DNA from: Saccharibacillus endophyticus
GTDB taxonomy: Bacteria; Bacillota; Bacilli; Paenibacillales; Paenibacillaceae
Direction of reading: 5' to 3'
Length of the DNA stretch: 64,000 nucleotides
Assembly (NCBI RefSeq): GCF_013185185.1
Contig: NZ_JAAZWE010000003.1
Span: 434,001-498,000 of the forward strand
Below are positions 26,945 to 35,226 of the stretch, one piece after another (position 1 is the first letter of the stretch; the number at the start of each line of letters is the position of its first letter). The notes beneath the pieces are model-generated. The model did not search any database. It had not been told where the DNA came from and worked only from the letters and a program-made list of their open reading frames with translations. A program made the translations under genes and the position numbers.

Positions 26945-27259
26945 ACGTATTGACCTCCTTGGAAAATGGAATGCGAACATGAGATTCGGACAAGATTCTG
27001 CGGCGTACATGCCATAATTCACCAATAAACATTCTAATCAAAAATATAGGGCCTAGGCAGGTGTAAAGTCAAACTTGCCCTTCTAAGCGTGACCCGGAGT
27101 AGGATGATGTTCTTGATCAGCTCGATATGCGAAAAGATCGGCTGCAGCGAACAAATTGCCAGGAAAGAACCTCAGTAACTCTATTACCCAAAATGAGCGT
27201 ACGCGCGAACAGAAATCCGATAAACGATACGTTTTATCCCATTTTGCATGCTTATAATT

Positions 27260-27288
27260 TTGACTACGCTTTCATTTTTTGTTACGGT
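27260..27288 (+). promoter_or_regulatory. Promoter of the hydrolase-SLH gene
   Basis: TTGACT (27260-27265), a 17-nt spacer and TACGGT (27283-27288) form a good -35 with a weak -10. Transcription would start near 27295, leaving a leader of about 138 nt. Confidence 0.45.
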
Positions 27289-27336
27289 AAAAGAACGATG
27301 ATGGATTGTGACCGCATGCTGGGCAAAACCTGATCG

Positions 27337-27386
27337 GGTCGGCAGAACGAGAAACCTCTCTTCTGCGGACGCCGTTTGGGTTTTTT
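27337..27386 (+). terminator. Terminator-like hairpin in the leader of the hydrolase-SLH gene
   Basis: GTC-g-GCAGAA pairs with TTCTGC-g-GAC around a GAGAAACCTCTC loop, and GGTTTTTTT follows a little downstream. It lies between the promoter and start codon, so it could act as an attenuator. I could not match it to a known riboswitch class. Confidence 0.35.
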
Positions 27387-27432
27387 TGCGTGTCCGATCC
27401 TTGATGATTCATACTTAAACGGAGGGATGAAC

Positions 27433-29085
27433 ATGAAAAAGAGAACAGGCTTAACCTTGATTGCCGCGTTGGCATTAGGCGGCGTACCTTTAGGAGGAGC
27501 GACGCCGGGAGCAAACGCGGCAGAAACGAATGCCGCAGCGAAGTCGCTTCAAATCACCGCGCATACCTATATCGGCGATGCAGGGCGCATGGCCGAATCG
27601 TTCGAATTGGTTTTACCGGCAAACTCTTCGTATACGGGTCTTCAAGCATCCGACTTTGACATCACGGGCAACTATGACGGCTACCCGCTGAACGCGGCAG
27701 GAGAGATCGTGCAGGAAGAGTATGAGGACGACGGCATCCAACTGACGCGAGACGGCAATGTGCTGTCGATGACGGTGAAACCTTTCAAATATCCGGGCGG
27801 CTATGTATCGGATTTTGCCGTCGTCAATAAGCGTTATCCGGAGCTATCCTTCAGCGCGGAGCAGGTGTCCGAGGTCGAGACGCGCACGGTGGATGATTTC
27901 GAGGCGGGCAACATTACGGGAACGAACGGTGAAAGCCTGACCTACCAACTGAAACTGTCCGAGAGTACGAAGGCGCAACCGCTTGTGGTCTGGTTGCATG
28001 GCGGCGGAGAAGTCGGAACGGATAATTTCAAGCAGTTGACGGAAAATCGGGGAGCGACGGTCTGGACGGAATCGGGCTACGATACGTCGGTGCTGGCTGT
28101 ACAATTTCCGGAAAACTACGGCTGGAAAATCTACGATAATACGGAAGAACTGACGCGGATGCAGAACTTTTTTGAAGTACAAGTTGAATTGATTGATCGC
28201 CTTGTTTCCGAAGGGAAAGTCGATCCGCAGCGGATTTACGTGGTGGGACCTTCGAGCGGCGGGGGAGGAACGTTCCGTTTTCTGATGCAATACCCGAATA
28301 AGTTCGCCGGGGCGATCGCGATTGCGGCTAAGGATACGATTGCGGATTACGAAGGGTCGGTGGACGCGTTCAAGCAGGAATTGAAGGATATTACCGATAC
28401 GCCGGTATGGATAGTCCATGCCGAAAACGATCCGACGACGGACAGCCGCACCAGTACGCTCGCGTATCAGGCATTAGCGGAAATGGGCGCGGCGCACGCG
28501 AAGCTGACCCTCTACGACGACGCGTTTATGGACGCAGGACGTTTTTACGGCGGAATGAAGCATTGGTCGTGGGTTCCGGTGTTTAACGACAAGGAGATGC
28601 TGGAGTGGCTGTTTGCTCAGAAAAACCAACAATTCGCGCGTCCCGTCACTCTCGAAAAAGACGCATCCGTAACGCGCGAAGATTTGGCGAGAGTGCTGGC
28701 GCAGCGCCTGAATCTGGAAGAAGTACGGGGAACGTCGATCTACGCGGATACGGCTGACTCTTTCCACGACTTGGCGATCCGGCAGTCTTCTGCGGCAGGT
28801 GTAATGCAAGGCGTCGGCGGTGACCGTTTTGCGCCTGATCTGGCTGTAACCCGAGCGCAATTGGCGGTGCTGGCCGATCGGGTGCTGGGCGATGAGGATG
28901 AAGCGGACGCGGCTTCTGCATATACCGATGTGCCGACCTCGTACTGGGCTGCCAAGGCGATCGCGCACGCGACTTCCGAGGAAATCATGCAAGGGACAAG
29001 TCCGAATACTTTCGAACCGAACCGTCTGGTGACCGGAGCGGAAGTCGAAGCGGTTTTGGAGAAATTGGCGGCTGCAAAGCAATAA
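27433..29085 (+). CDS. Secreted alpha/beta hydrolase (esterase-like) with C-terminal SLH repeats
   Basis: This 550-residue exported protein has a signal peptide (MKKRTGLTLIAALALGG, cleavage near NAAE). An N-terminal beta-rich domain (about 35-150) leads into an alpha/beta hydrolase domain (about 150-400). That domain shows LVVWLHGGGEVG, the nucleophile elbow GPSSG with Ser at about 274, the acid in HAENDPTTDSR, and a His in MKHWSW. This resembles feruloyl/acetyl esterase or phospholipase/carboxylesterase types. Two SLH-like repeats form the C-terminus (RFAPDLAVTRAQLAVLADR, TFEPNRLVTGAEVEAVLEK). ATG 27433 has GGAGGG 7 nt upstream. It likely acts at the cell wall on plant polymers or esters; the substrate is unknown. 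Confidence 0.8.
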   Translation: MKKRTGLTLIAALALGGVPLGGATPGANAAETNAAAKSLQITAHTYIGDAGRMAESFELVLPANSSYTGLQASDFDITGNYDGYPLNAAGEIVQEEYEDDGIQLTRDGNVLSMTVKPFKYPGGYVSDFAVVNKRYPELSFSAEQVSEVETRTVDDFEAGNITGTNGESLTYQLKLSESTKAQPLVVWLHGGGEVGTDNFKQLTENRGATVWTESGYDTSVLAVQFPENYGWKIYDNTEELTRMQNFFEVQVELIDRLVSEGKVDPQRIYVVGPSSGGGGTFRFLMQYPNKFAGAIAIAAKDTIADYEGSVDAFKQELKDITDTPVWIVHAENDPTTDSRTSTLAYQALAEMGAAHAKLTLYDDAFMDAGRFYGGMKHWSWVPVFNDKEMLEWLFAQKNQQFARPVTLEKDASVTREDLARVLAQRLNLEEVRGTSIYADTADSFHDLAIRQSSAAGVMQGVGGDRFAPDLAVTRAQLAVLADRVLGDEDEADAASAYTDVPTSYWAAKAIAHATSEEIMQGTSPNTFEPNRLVTGAEVEAVLEKLAAAKQ

Positions 29086-29154
29086 AAGAAAAACGTTCAG
29101 CGGCGCGATGTCGGCGTCAAAAGCAAGGTAGGGAGGCCCAAATAGAAGTCGAAG

Positions 29155-29195
29155 CAAAAAAGCCCCGGTCTCCGTTTAGGCGGAAGCCGGGGCTT
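29155..29195 (-). terminator. Terminator of the truncated CNNM-type gene
   Basis: On the minus strand, AAAGCCCCGG pairs with CCGGGGCTTT around an 18-nt loop and is followed by further T. Confidence 0.9.
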
Positions 29196-29222
29196 TGCGT
29201 GGAATGAACGTTGAAAAGAATC

Positions 29223-30287
29223 TTACAGAGGGGCAAGCGGCAATCTTACGCCGTCTGCCTCGTCGCGGATATCGCCGACGATCTCCTCCAAAATGTCTTC
29301 CATGGTCACGAGACCGATCGTACGGCCCGACGTATCGGCTACGGAAGCCATGTGCACGCGGCTTTGCTGCATGCTGAGCATGACTTCGCGGAGCGTGGCG
29401 GTCTCCGCGAACCGAGGCAGCTTGTGGATAAAGCCTTCGATCCGTCCGTCGCGTCCCGCCGCGATCGCGGTCAGGACTTCTTTGCTATGCACGAATCCGA
29501 TAAAAGCATCGGGATTGCCGTTGGTTACCGGATAACGGGTATATTCGTGCTCGCTGAGTTTTTCGATCAGATCGTCCTGCGGAACTTCTTTGGCGATCTT
29601 GACGATCTTGTCCGCCGGGATCATGATCTCGCGCAGTTGACGATCATCGAAAGCAAAGATGTTTTGCAGATAAGCCTGTTCGGTCTTGTTGATCTCGCCG
29701 CTCTCGTAACTTTGCTCGACCAGCCATTTCAGTTCTTCCTCGGAGTGAACCGATTCGTGTCCGGCAGGCTTGACGCCGAATGCGCGAAGCAGCAGCGTTG
29801 CGGAACCGTTAAGCAGGCGAATAAACGGAGCCGTGACGCGTCCGAAGCGATACAGCGACGGCGCGAGCATCAGGGTCATTTTTTCGGAAAATTGAATCGC
29901 CAGCGTCTTCGGCGCAAGCTCGCCGATGACGACGTGCAAGAAGGTGACGAGCGCCAAGGCGATACCGTAAGACAATACGGTCGATACGGCTTCCGATACT
30001 TCAAAGCGTTCGAATACCGGTCGGAGCATTCGTTCGACGGTCGGTTCGCCAAGCGCACCCAATACGAGCGCTGTGATGGTGATGCCCAATTGACAGGCGG
30101 AGAGATAGTAGTCGAGGTCTTGAGCCACTTTTTTCGCCATGACGGCTTTTTTGTTTCCGTCGGCGATCAGTTGGTCGAGTCTCGACATCCGGACTTTCAG
30201 TATCGCGAATTCAGCGCCGACGAAGAAGGCCGTAAGACCGATAAACACGGCGACCAGAAATAGGTTTAAGGCAATTGTTCCGTCCAA
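29223..30287 (-). CDS. HlyC/CorC (CNNM) family membrane protein without the C-terminal domain
   Basis: This 354-residue protein has an N-terminal DUF21/CNNM membrane domain (about 1-190) with about four spans, including NLFLVAVFIGLTAFFVGAEF and SYGIALALVTFLHVVIGELA. A CBS pair follows (about 200-330; YTRYPVTNGNPDAFIGFV and GRTIGLVTMEDILEEIVGDI). It ends about 80 residues earlier than its neighbour because the CorC_HlyC domain is missing. The family is linked to Mg2+ or Co2+ transport and homeostasis. The start is TTG 30287, separated from GGAGGTG by a hairpin. It forms a tandem pair with the paralogue upstream. Confidence 0.85.
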   Translation of the reverse strand: MDGTIALNLFLVAVFIGLTAFFVGAEFAILKVRMSRLDQLIADGNKKAVMAKKVAQDLDYYLSACQLGITITALVLGALGEPTVERMLRPVFERFEVSEAVSTVLSYGIALALVTFLHVVIGELAPKTLAIQFSEKMTLMLAPSLYRFGRVTAPFIRLLNGSATLLLRAFGVKPAGHESVHSEEELKWLVEQSYESGEINKTEQAYLQNIFAFDDRQLREIMIPADKIVKIAKEVPQDDLIEKLSEHEYTRYPVTNGNPDAFIGFVHSKEVLTAIAAGRDGRIEGFIHKLPRFAETATLREVMLSMQQSRVHMASVADTSGRTIGLVTMEDILEEIVGDIRDEADGVRLPLAPL

Positions 30288-30292
30288 TAAAT

Positions 30293-30317
30293 TCCCTCGT
30301 AAGAGGGATTCACCTCC
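30293..30317 (-). promoter_or_regulatory. Ribosome binding site split from its start by a hairpin (CNNM gene 1)
   Basis: On the minus strand, CACCTCC complement GGAGGTG (30311-30317) is followed by the hairpin TCCCTC-TTAC-GAGGGA (30293-30308) and then ATTTA-TTG. The linear distance to TTG is about 24 nt, but with the hairpin folded the effective spacing is about 9 nt. The paralogue at 31755 has the same arrangement. Confidence 0.6.
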
Positions 30318-30453
30318 AGAAGTTTCGGATTATTTGGTTGATTGATGACTTTCTGTTCGATGGTGCTGCGAGAGTTGCCCGGTGCGACACTGAGCGTATT
30401 TTACTGCTCGGTATAGTTAAGTCGCACTCGCTGGGTGAGGAACGGAAAGTTTA

Positions 30454-31755
30454 TTATTCCGTGTAATTAAGTCTCACCTGTTTGATCTGCAGGTCGTCTT
30501 TTTCCACTATGGTCCAAACGTGACCGTTTTCGATCAGCTTCTCGCCTTCGCCAGCCGCGGTGCCTTTGCGATGTTGAATCCAGCCCCCGATGGTATCGGT
30601 GTCGCTGCGTTCCTCGAACTTCACGCCGAAGCGCTTCTCCAGCTCGTCCAGCAGAACCCGGCCGTTGACGACATACTCGCGTTCGTCCGTTTGACGGATC
30701 TCGGCGATCTCGTCGGCGTCGAACTCGTCGCGAATTTCGCCGACCAGCTCCTCAAGCACGTCCTCCATCGTCACGATTCCGGCGGTACCGCCGTATTCGT
30801 CGACGACGAGCGCGATGTGCATGCGTTCCTGCTGCATTTTGATCATCGTTTCCTGAATCGGCGTCGCTTCCGATACGATCGGAATCCGGCGGATGAATTC
30901 TTCCAGCCTGCGCGCGCGTCCGGCGATGATGTGGGGAAGCATCTTTTTCGCGTTGACGACTCCGATAATCCGGTCTTTGCTGCCTTCTTCGGTGACCGGA
31001 TAGCGGGTATAGTTGTTCTCATCGAGCACCGCGATCAATTCCGCGTAATCCATGTCCTTATCGATGGTAACGAGCTGCGTTCGCGGCACCATGATATCGC
31101 GCGCCACGCGCTCGTCGAACGAAAACACGTTTTCCATATACGAAAGCTTGGTTTCATTGATCTCGCCGCCTTCAAAACTCTGCGCCATGATGATTTTCAG
31201 CTCGTCTTCGGAGTACACGTCTTCGTGTCCCGCCGGCTTGACGCCGAACATCCGAAGCAGCACGCGCGCCGCGCCGTTAAGCGCCCAGATGAACGGGTAC
31301 ATGACGCGTCCGAACCAGTACAGCGAAGGAGCGAGCAGCAGCGTCATCTTTTCCGCGAACTGAATCGCCAGCGTCTTCGGAGCCATCTCGCCGACGACCA
31401 CGTGCAGGAACGTCACGAGGAAAAAGGCGATAGCATAGGAGACGACGGAAGCCGTGGCGTCCGAGACGTTCAACCATTCGAATACCGGATAGAGAAGCAG
31501 CTTGACGGCAGGTTTGCCGATCGCGCCCAGACCGAGCGCGGTTACGGTAATGCCGAGCTGACAGGCGGACAGGTAGTAGTCAAGGTCTTGAGCGACCTGC
31601 TTGGCCCGTACGGCCTTCTTGTTGCCTTCCGTGATCAACTGGTCGAGCCGGGATACCCGTACTTTAACGACCGCGAACTCCGATGCGACGAAGAATGCGG
31701 TGAGCGCGAGCAGTACGGCAAGAATCAATAAATTGACGATCGTCATTAGGTCCAA
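30454..31755 (-). CDS. HlyC/CorC (CNNM) family membrane protein
   Basis: This 433-residue full-length family member has a DUF21/CNNM membrane domain (about 1-195; VVSYAIAFFLVTFLHVVVGE). It also has a CBS pair (about 205-340; YTRYPVTEEGSKDRIIGVV, GTAGIVTMEDVLEELVGEI) and a C-terminal CorC_HlyC domain (about 350-433; YVVNGRVLLDELEKRF). These proteins are implicated in Mg2+ efflux or resistance. The start is TTG 31755 behind the same split leader as the paralogue; ATG 31746 is an alternative. It ends 166 nt before the paralogue's start. Confidence 0.88.
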   Translation of the reverse strand: MDLMTIVNLLILAVLLALTAFFVASEFAVVKVRVSRLDQLITEGNKKAVRAKQVAQDLDYYLSACQLGITVTALGLGAIGKPAVKLLLYPVFEWLNVSDATASVVSYAIAFFLVTFLHVVVGEMAPKTLAIQFAEKMTLLLAPSLYWFGRVMYPFIWALNGAARVLLRMFGVKPAGHEDVYSEDELKIIMAQSFEGGEINETKLSYMENVFSFDERVARDIMVPRTQLVTIDKDMDYAELIAVLDENNYTRYPVTEEGSKDRIIGVVNAKKMLPHIIAGRARRLEEFIRRIPIVSEATPIQETMIKMQQERMHIALVVDEYGGTAGIVTMEDVLEELVGEIRDEFDADEIAEIRQTDEREYVVNGRVLLDELEKRFGVKFEERSDTDTIGGWIQHRKGTAAGEGEKLIENGHVWTIVEKDDLQIKQVRLNYTE

Positions 31756-32124
31756 TAAGTTCCCTCGTTCGAGGGATTCACCTCCAGTAAATTTTTAACG
31801 TTTAAAGCAGCTGCGCCTCTTCAATGCGGGTTCCGTATGAAAGAGACAGGTCAAAGAAACGGTGGTCAACGATGATGTGTGGTTAAACGCCTTCCCAAGT
31901 CTGCTGCCTCCTCCCTGAATGTATTACTAGATACTATACCATAACCTTTAGTAACCGTGCAGCATCACGTTAGGGTTCACAAATTCGAAAAAATTTTTGA
32001 CTGCGCTTATGAAAAGGGCGATGTTGGATTTTAAACAGCGAAGGTGCTATTCTGATGAAAAGTTTCGCTTGCCGAACATACGGTGTATATCGGAAACAGG
32101 AAGAAGAAAAAAGGAGAGACGACC
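31756..32124. other. 369-nt divergent gap
   Basis: The gap contains the split leader of the CNNM gene on the minus side and a GGAGAG site before the sulfurtransferase on the plus side. A TATAGT on the minus strand (about 31930-31945) may be a -10 element, but no clear -35 was found. There is no gene. Confidence 0.4.
31761..31785 (-). promoter_or_regulatory. Ribosome binding site split from its start by a hairpin (CNNM gene 2)
   Basis: GGAGGTG (complement of 31779-31785) is followed by the hairpin TCCCTC-GAAC-GAGGGA (31761-31776) and ACTTA-TTG. The loop sequence and one flanking base differ from the copy at 30293, but stem and spacings are kept. Confidence 0.6.
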
Positions 32125-33075
32125 ATGCAAAATATCGTATCGAACAAATGGCTGCTGGCCCGACTGTACGAGCCGGAGCAGACGATCGTGGACTGCCGTT
32201 ACATCTTGGGGCAGCCGGACGCGGGACGCGAAGCTTTCGAACAGGATCATATTCCGGGCGCGATCCATATGGACTTGAAAAAAGATTTGTCCGCTCCGGC
32301 TTCCGATCACGGAGGACGCCATCCGCTGCCGGAACCGGAAGAATTCGCCGCGAAACTCGCGAAGCTCGGCATCGGCAACGATACGCGCGTTATCGCTTAC
32401 GATGACGAAGGCGGCATGAACGCGGCGCGGCTGTGGTGGATGCTGCGCTGGATCGGGCATGAGAACGTGGCGGTGCTGGATCGCGGCTTCACGGCATGGA
32501 AAGAAGCCGGCTTCCCGGTCGACGACAAGCAGGCGGTACGCGTGCCTTCGACTTTCATACCGAACGTGCAGCAGCACCTGGTAACGGACGTGAACGAGGT
32601 GCAGCGGATCGTCGGCACGATCAAAGCGGAACAGATCGTGGAAGGCGTCGAGCAGGAGATGGCGGCCGAGCGCGGCGATGTGCCGGTGCAGGACATCGTG
32701 ATCCCCGCGGCCGGCGATCCGACGGTCTTTTTCACCCCGGTGCTGATCGATTCCCGTGCTCACGACCGTTACCTGGGCCAGAACGAGACGATGGACCAGG
32801 TCGGCGGCCATATTCCGGGCGCGATCAATTTCTTCTGGAAGGATCTATTTAATGAAGACGGATCGTACAAAAGCACGGAGGAACTGGAGAAACACTTCGA
32901 GACCGTGGACAAAGAAGCGGAGATCGTCGTGTACTGCGGCTCCGGCGTGAGCGCGACGCCGAACGTATTGGCGTTGGAGCAGGCCGGGTTCAAAAGCGTG
33001 CGGCTGTATCCGGGAAGCTGGAGCGATTGGATCTCGTATGACGATAATCCGATCGGGACGGGGGAAGAAGTTTAA
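32125..33075 (+). CDS. Sulfurtransferase with two rhodanese domains
   Basis: This 316-residue protein is of the thiosulfate/3-mercaptopyruvate sulfurtransferase family. The N-terminal rhodanese domain (about 1-140; HIPGAIHMDLKKDLSAP, AARLWWMLRWIGH) lacks the catalytic Cys (YDDEGG), as is usual. The C-terminal domain (about 175-316) has the active loop CGSGVSA at about residue 271. AAGGAG lies 8 nt before ATG 32125. The last 560 bases (from 32516) are duplicated at 41884-42443 with identical protein, so this gene is probably a hybrid formed by integration of an island. A terminator follows. Confidence 0.9.
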   Translation: MQNIVSNKWLLARLYEPEQTIVDCRYILGQPDAGREAFEQDHIPGAIHMDLKKDLSAPASDHGGRHPLPEPEEFAAKLAKLGIGNDTRVIAYDDEGGMNAARLWWMLRWIGHENVAVLDRGFTAWKEAGFPVDDKQAVRVPSTFIPNVQQHLVTDVNEVQRIVGTIKAEQIVEGVEQEMAAERGDVPVQDIVIPAAGDPTVFFTPVLIDSRAHDRYLGQNETMDQVGGHIPGAINFFWKDLFNEDGSYKSTEELEKHFETVDKEAEIVVYCGSGVSATPNVLALEQAGFKSVRLYPGSWSDWISYDDNPIGTGEEV

Positions 33076-33119
33076 GTTGGTTTGGAATAGGGAAGCCCGC
33101 GAGAGACGCGGGCTTTTTT
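32516..33119 (+). repeat. Long direct repeat, left copy (sulfurtransferase 3' half plus terminator)
   Basis: The coding part is 560 nt and aligns without gaps to 41884-42443, with about 12 silent differences counted by eye. The first 37 nt are identical. Similarity continues through the terminator and stops about 33119. Confidence 0.85.
33093..33119 (+). terminator. Terminator of the sulfurtransferase gene
   Basis: AAGCCCGCG pairs with CGCGGGCTT around AGAGA and is followed by T. Confidence 0.92.
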
Positions 33120-33384
33120 GTGTTGCTGGGAATTGTATAAGTACACGGCGCAGAGGATCAGGACGACTATCTTCAAGTATTCCGATGTACCCGAAGTCAA
33201 CAAGGAGTCAACGCTGGGTTGGAGAAAATGTTTTCTGTAGGCAACAAGAAATACACGCCCCAAAGTACACGGGGCGTGTGGAAATGGCGCGATGAAACGA
33301 AGATGTGCCACGTAGAATCAACGAGACTGTAGGGATTTTGAGAGTTTAATCAACGAACAGCCAACGATCTTTGGTCCTGCACTT
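33120..33384. other. Island left-end spacer
   Basis: There is no convincing gene. A perfect 9-bp hairpin, ACACGCCCC (33253-33261) with GGGGCGTGT (33271-33279), lies in it without a T run. It follows the end of the long repeat and precedes the AT-rich cargo. Confidence 0.45.
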
Positions 33385-34464
33385 TCAAGGCGTTCTTTGA
33401 GGATATTTTTTAAATCCAAAAGCATTCCAAAGTGCATCGTAAATTATGTTTAGCTTATCCGAAACGTCTTCTCTTCCTTCTATGAGAATCTCTGGAAAGA
33501 CTAGAACATCTTCATTAAGTGGTTCGGGTGTATCGAAAGAGAAACCGTCAATAATAAATTCATGCCCACTTACTCCGAATAATGAAACGGATATATAAAA
33601 AGGTTCTACCATTTCCATAAGCTCATAGTTTCTAATGTTTTGGTGAACAAATTCGGAGATTTTCTGAACAAAATATAAAGATGCTATTTTGTTTTCTCTA
33701 GTTAGTCGAATAGTAAAACCTTCAATAATTCCATTTCTGAAAATTTGAGTAATTGAATGATTTCTTGCAGTAGATACAATGCCATTAAAATTAATTCTCG
33801 GGTTCCATTCGGCGCTTGCTAAAGGCTTTAAGCTCAATTGATCATATAACGATAAATCAAGGATATTTCGATTTTCAAAACAAGATACAGGAATGAGCTG
33901 TATTAGCATGAAAGATTGATTAGGATACTGAGCATAATAATGAAGCGCTCTTTCTTCTCTAAAGCGATTTATTTTTTCAGAGAACTCGTCACTTTCATTA
34001 AACATTTTCCGCAATTCAAACACATCTAGTGGGAATTTTCCGTTAGACTTTCGAGAATAAAATTTCCCGGAATTTTTTACTCGGTGTGGACGAAGTGAAC
34101 TGCGTTTGATTCTGAATAGAAAAACATATTTATTCTCATCTACTTTAAAAACTTTGCTTTCTACATTAGGAAGTTTAGGTTCCACACCATTTTGAAGGAT
34201 GTTCATATATTTTAAAAGCTCTTTATCAGAATCAGATGTGGTAATTCCTTTCAATACGACATCTGCATTTTCGGGGGCATCAATCCCTAGAAACAGATCA
34301 CCGCCGTGAGAATTCGCAAAAGAAGTGATTGCCGCGCAAAATGAATCAGGATGGGGAAATTCACTTTTGAATTCATGATATTGATCTTCTTTCATGTTGA
34401 ATTCTTCAATTTGCTTAATCTCGTCCAAGTTAATCTCATCCATTTTTTTACTATATGTGACCAT
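33385..34464 (-). CDS. AlbA_2/Schlafen-type putative DNA-binding protein
   Basis: This 359-residue protein is from AT-rich DNA unlike the surroundings. Residues about 20-140 match the AlbA_2 (Schlafen AAA_4) fold: QYHEFKSEFPHPDSFCAAIT, SFANSHGGDLFLGIDAPENA and SSLRPHRVKNSGKFYSRKSN. The rest is unrecognised. Such proteins are found as regulators, helicase-associated factors and in anti-phage or island settings. GGGGTGAT lies 6 nt before ATG 34464; an upstream in-frame ATG lacks a site. It is divergent from the membrane protein gene at 34657. The role here is unknown. Confidence 0.7.
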   Translation of the reverse strand: MVTYSKKMDEINLDEIKQIEEFNMKEDQYHEFKSEFPHPDSFCAAITSFANSHGGDLFLGIDAPENADVVLKGITTSDSDKELLKYMNILQNGVEPKLPNVESKVFKVDENKYVFLFRIKRSSLRPHRVKNSGKFYSRKSNGKFPLDVFELRKMFNESDEFSEKINRFREERALHYYAQYPNQSFMLIQLIPVSCFENRNILDLSLYDQLSLKPLASAEWNPRINFNGIVSTARNHSITQIFRNGIIEGFTIRLTRENKIASLYFVQKISEFVHQNIRNYELMEMVEPFYISVSLFGVSGHEFIIDGFSFDTPEPLNEDVLVFPEILIEGREDVSDKLNIIYDALWNAFGFKKYPQRTP

Positions 34465-34656
34465 TAAATCACCCCTTAATTTCGATATTATACTAATTAT
34501 TTTATGTATAAAAGTAAGAAGATTCAAGTTAACTTCTATGATAAAAGACCTAAGTGTTATTGCCTGAATCTATGGAAAATAAAAAATAATGTTGATCTTT
34601 GAAGAATTGTTGATGTAAGATATACCTATAAATTCAAATTGATTAGGAGAAAAGAC

Positions 34657-35211
34657 ATGTCTGACCCGTCCTCTGGTACACCACCAATCCCAGAAGTAGA
34701 TTCTAATGAGTTCCCTTCAGCTGATTTGCTACTTTCTATAGTACAAAGAGAGTATGATATTGAGAACAACAGAAAGTCTACTTTAGAAACAAGAGCCGGT
34801 GTTTTGATTCCTATCATTGTAACATTGTTAACATTTTTGGTTTCTTTTTTTAAATTTGAAAGTTTTAAAAATGCAAAAATCGATTATGCTATTGAAGGAT
34901 TCATTTATACTTCTTATATGCTTCTGTTAATTATTTCAGTAGCTTTATTACTTATAAGCTTGTACTATTTTATTAAAGTTTTGTCAGTAAATAAATATGA
35001 AAGATTAAACGTTGATGATGTAGAAGAGTCCCATGCTAGAACGGAAAAGAATAGATTAGCTTTAGGCTATGCTTTAAAATACAGTGAAATTCTTAAAGGA
35101 AATAATCCTTTAAATGAAACTAAAGCGATACAATATCAGAGAGGTTGTTATTGCACAGTGGGTGCTGTATTACCGGCTTTAATTATGATTGTTCTTTCTC
35201 AGTTCCTTTAA
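34657..35211 (+). CDS. Small membrane protein of unknown function
   Basis: This 184-residue AT-rich gene product starts at ATG 34657 with AGGAG 7 nt upstream. An N-terminal acidic, Pro-rich segment is followed by a helix with the pattern REYDIENNRKSTLETRAGVL. Next come two membrane spans (about 50-68 and 80-108), a charged cytosolic helix, and a third span at the C-terminus (VGAVLPALIMIVLSQFL). The layout recalls small membrane effectors paired with nucleotide-signalling or defence systems (SLATT-like), but this is only resemblance. The gene downstream begins 15 nt later, so the two are co-transcribed. Confidence 0.6.
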   Translation: MSDPSSGTPPIPEVDSNEFPSADLLLSIVQREYDIENNRKSTLETRAGVLIPIIVTLLTFLVSFFKFESFKNAKIDYAIEGFIYTSYMLLLIISVALLLISLYYFIKVLSVNKYERLNVDDVEESHARTEKNRLALGYALKYSEILKGNNPLNETKAIQYQRGCYCTVGAVLPALIMIVLSQFL

Positions 35212-35226
35212 AAGGAGGTGTATAGT

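Larger units (their letters stand above)
26945..27432. other. 488-nt divergent gap with promoter and structured leader
   Basis: The gap separates two divergent genes. The left half shows nothing I recognise. The right half holds a sigma-A promoter (27260-27288) and a leader with a terminator-like hairpin. A short 68-codon frame at 27127-27333 has no convincing protein character. Confidence 0.5.

Noticed and set aside
25628..26953. A 441-codon plus-strand frame opposite the aldehyde dehydrogenase
   Set aside because: It is a shadow of a gene with intact catalytic motifs on the other strand.
27127..27333. A 68-codon plus-strand frame upstream of the hydrolase-SLH gene
   Set aside because: It has no ribosome binding site, and its 3' part overlaps the promoter and structured leader.
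27310..27386. A c-di-GMP-type riboswitch, suggested by GGGCAAAACC
   Set aside because: The other conserved parts of that aptamer (ACGCAAAGCC and the tetraloop receptor) are missing.
30250..30311. Overlapping leader peptide MNPSYEGIYWT as the true regulatory element
   Set aside because: Its GTG start overlaps the ribosome binding site itself, so efficient translation is unlikely. Conservation is better explained by the hairpin.
31786..31990. An Mg2+-sensing M-box riboswitch before the CNNM gene
   Set aside because: The leader does not contain the conserved M-box blocks I know. Only the short split hairpin is conserved between the two genes.
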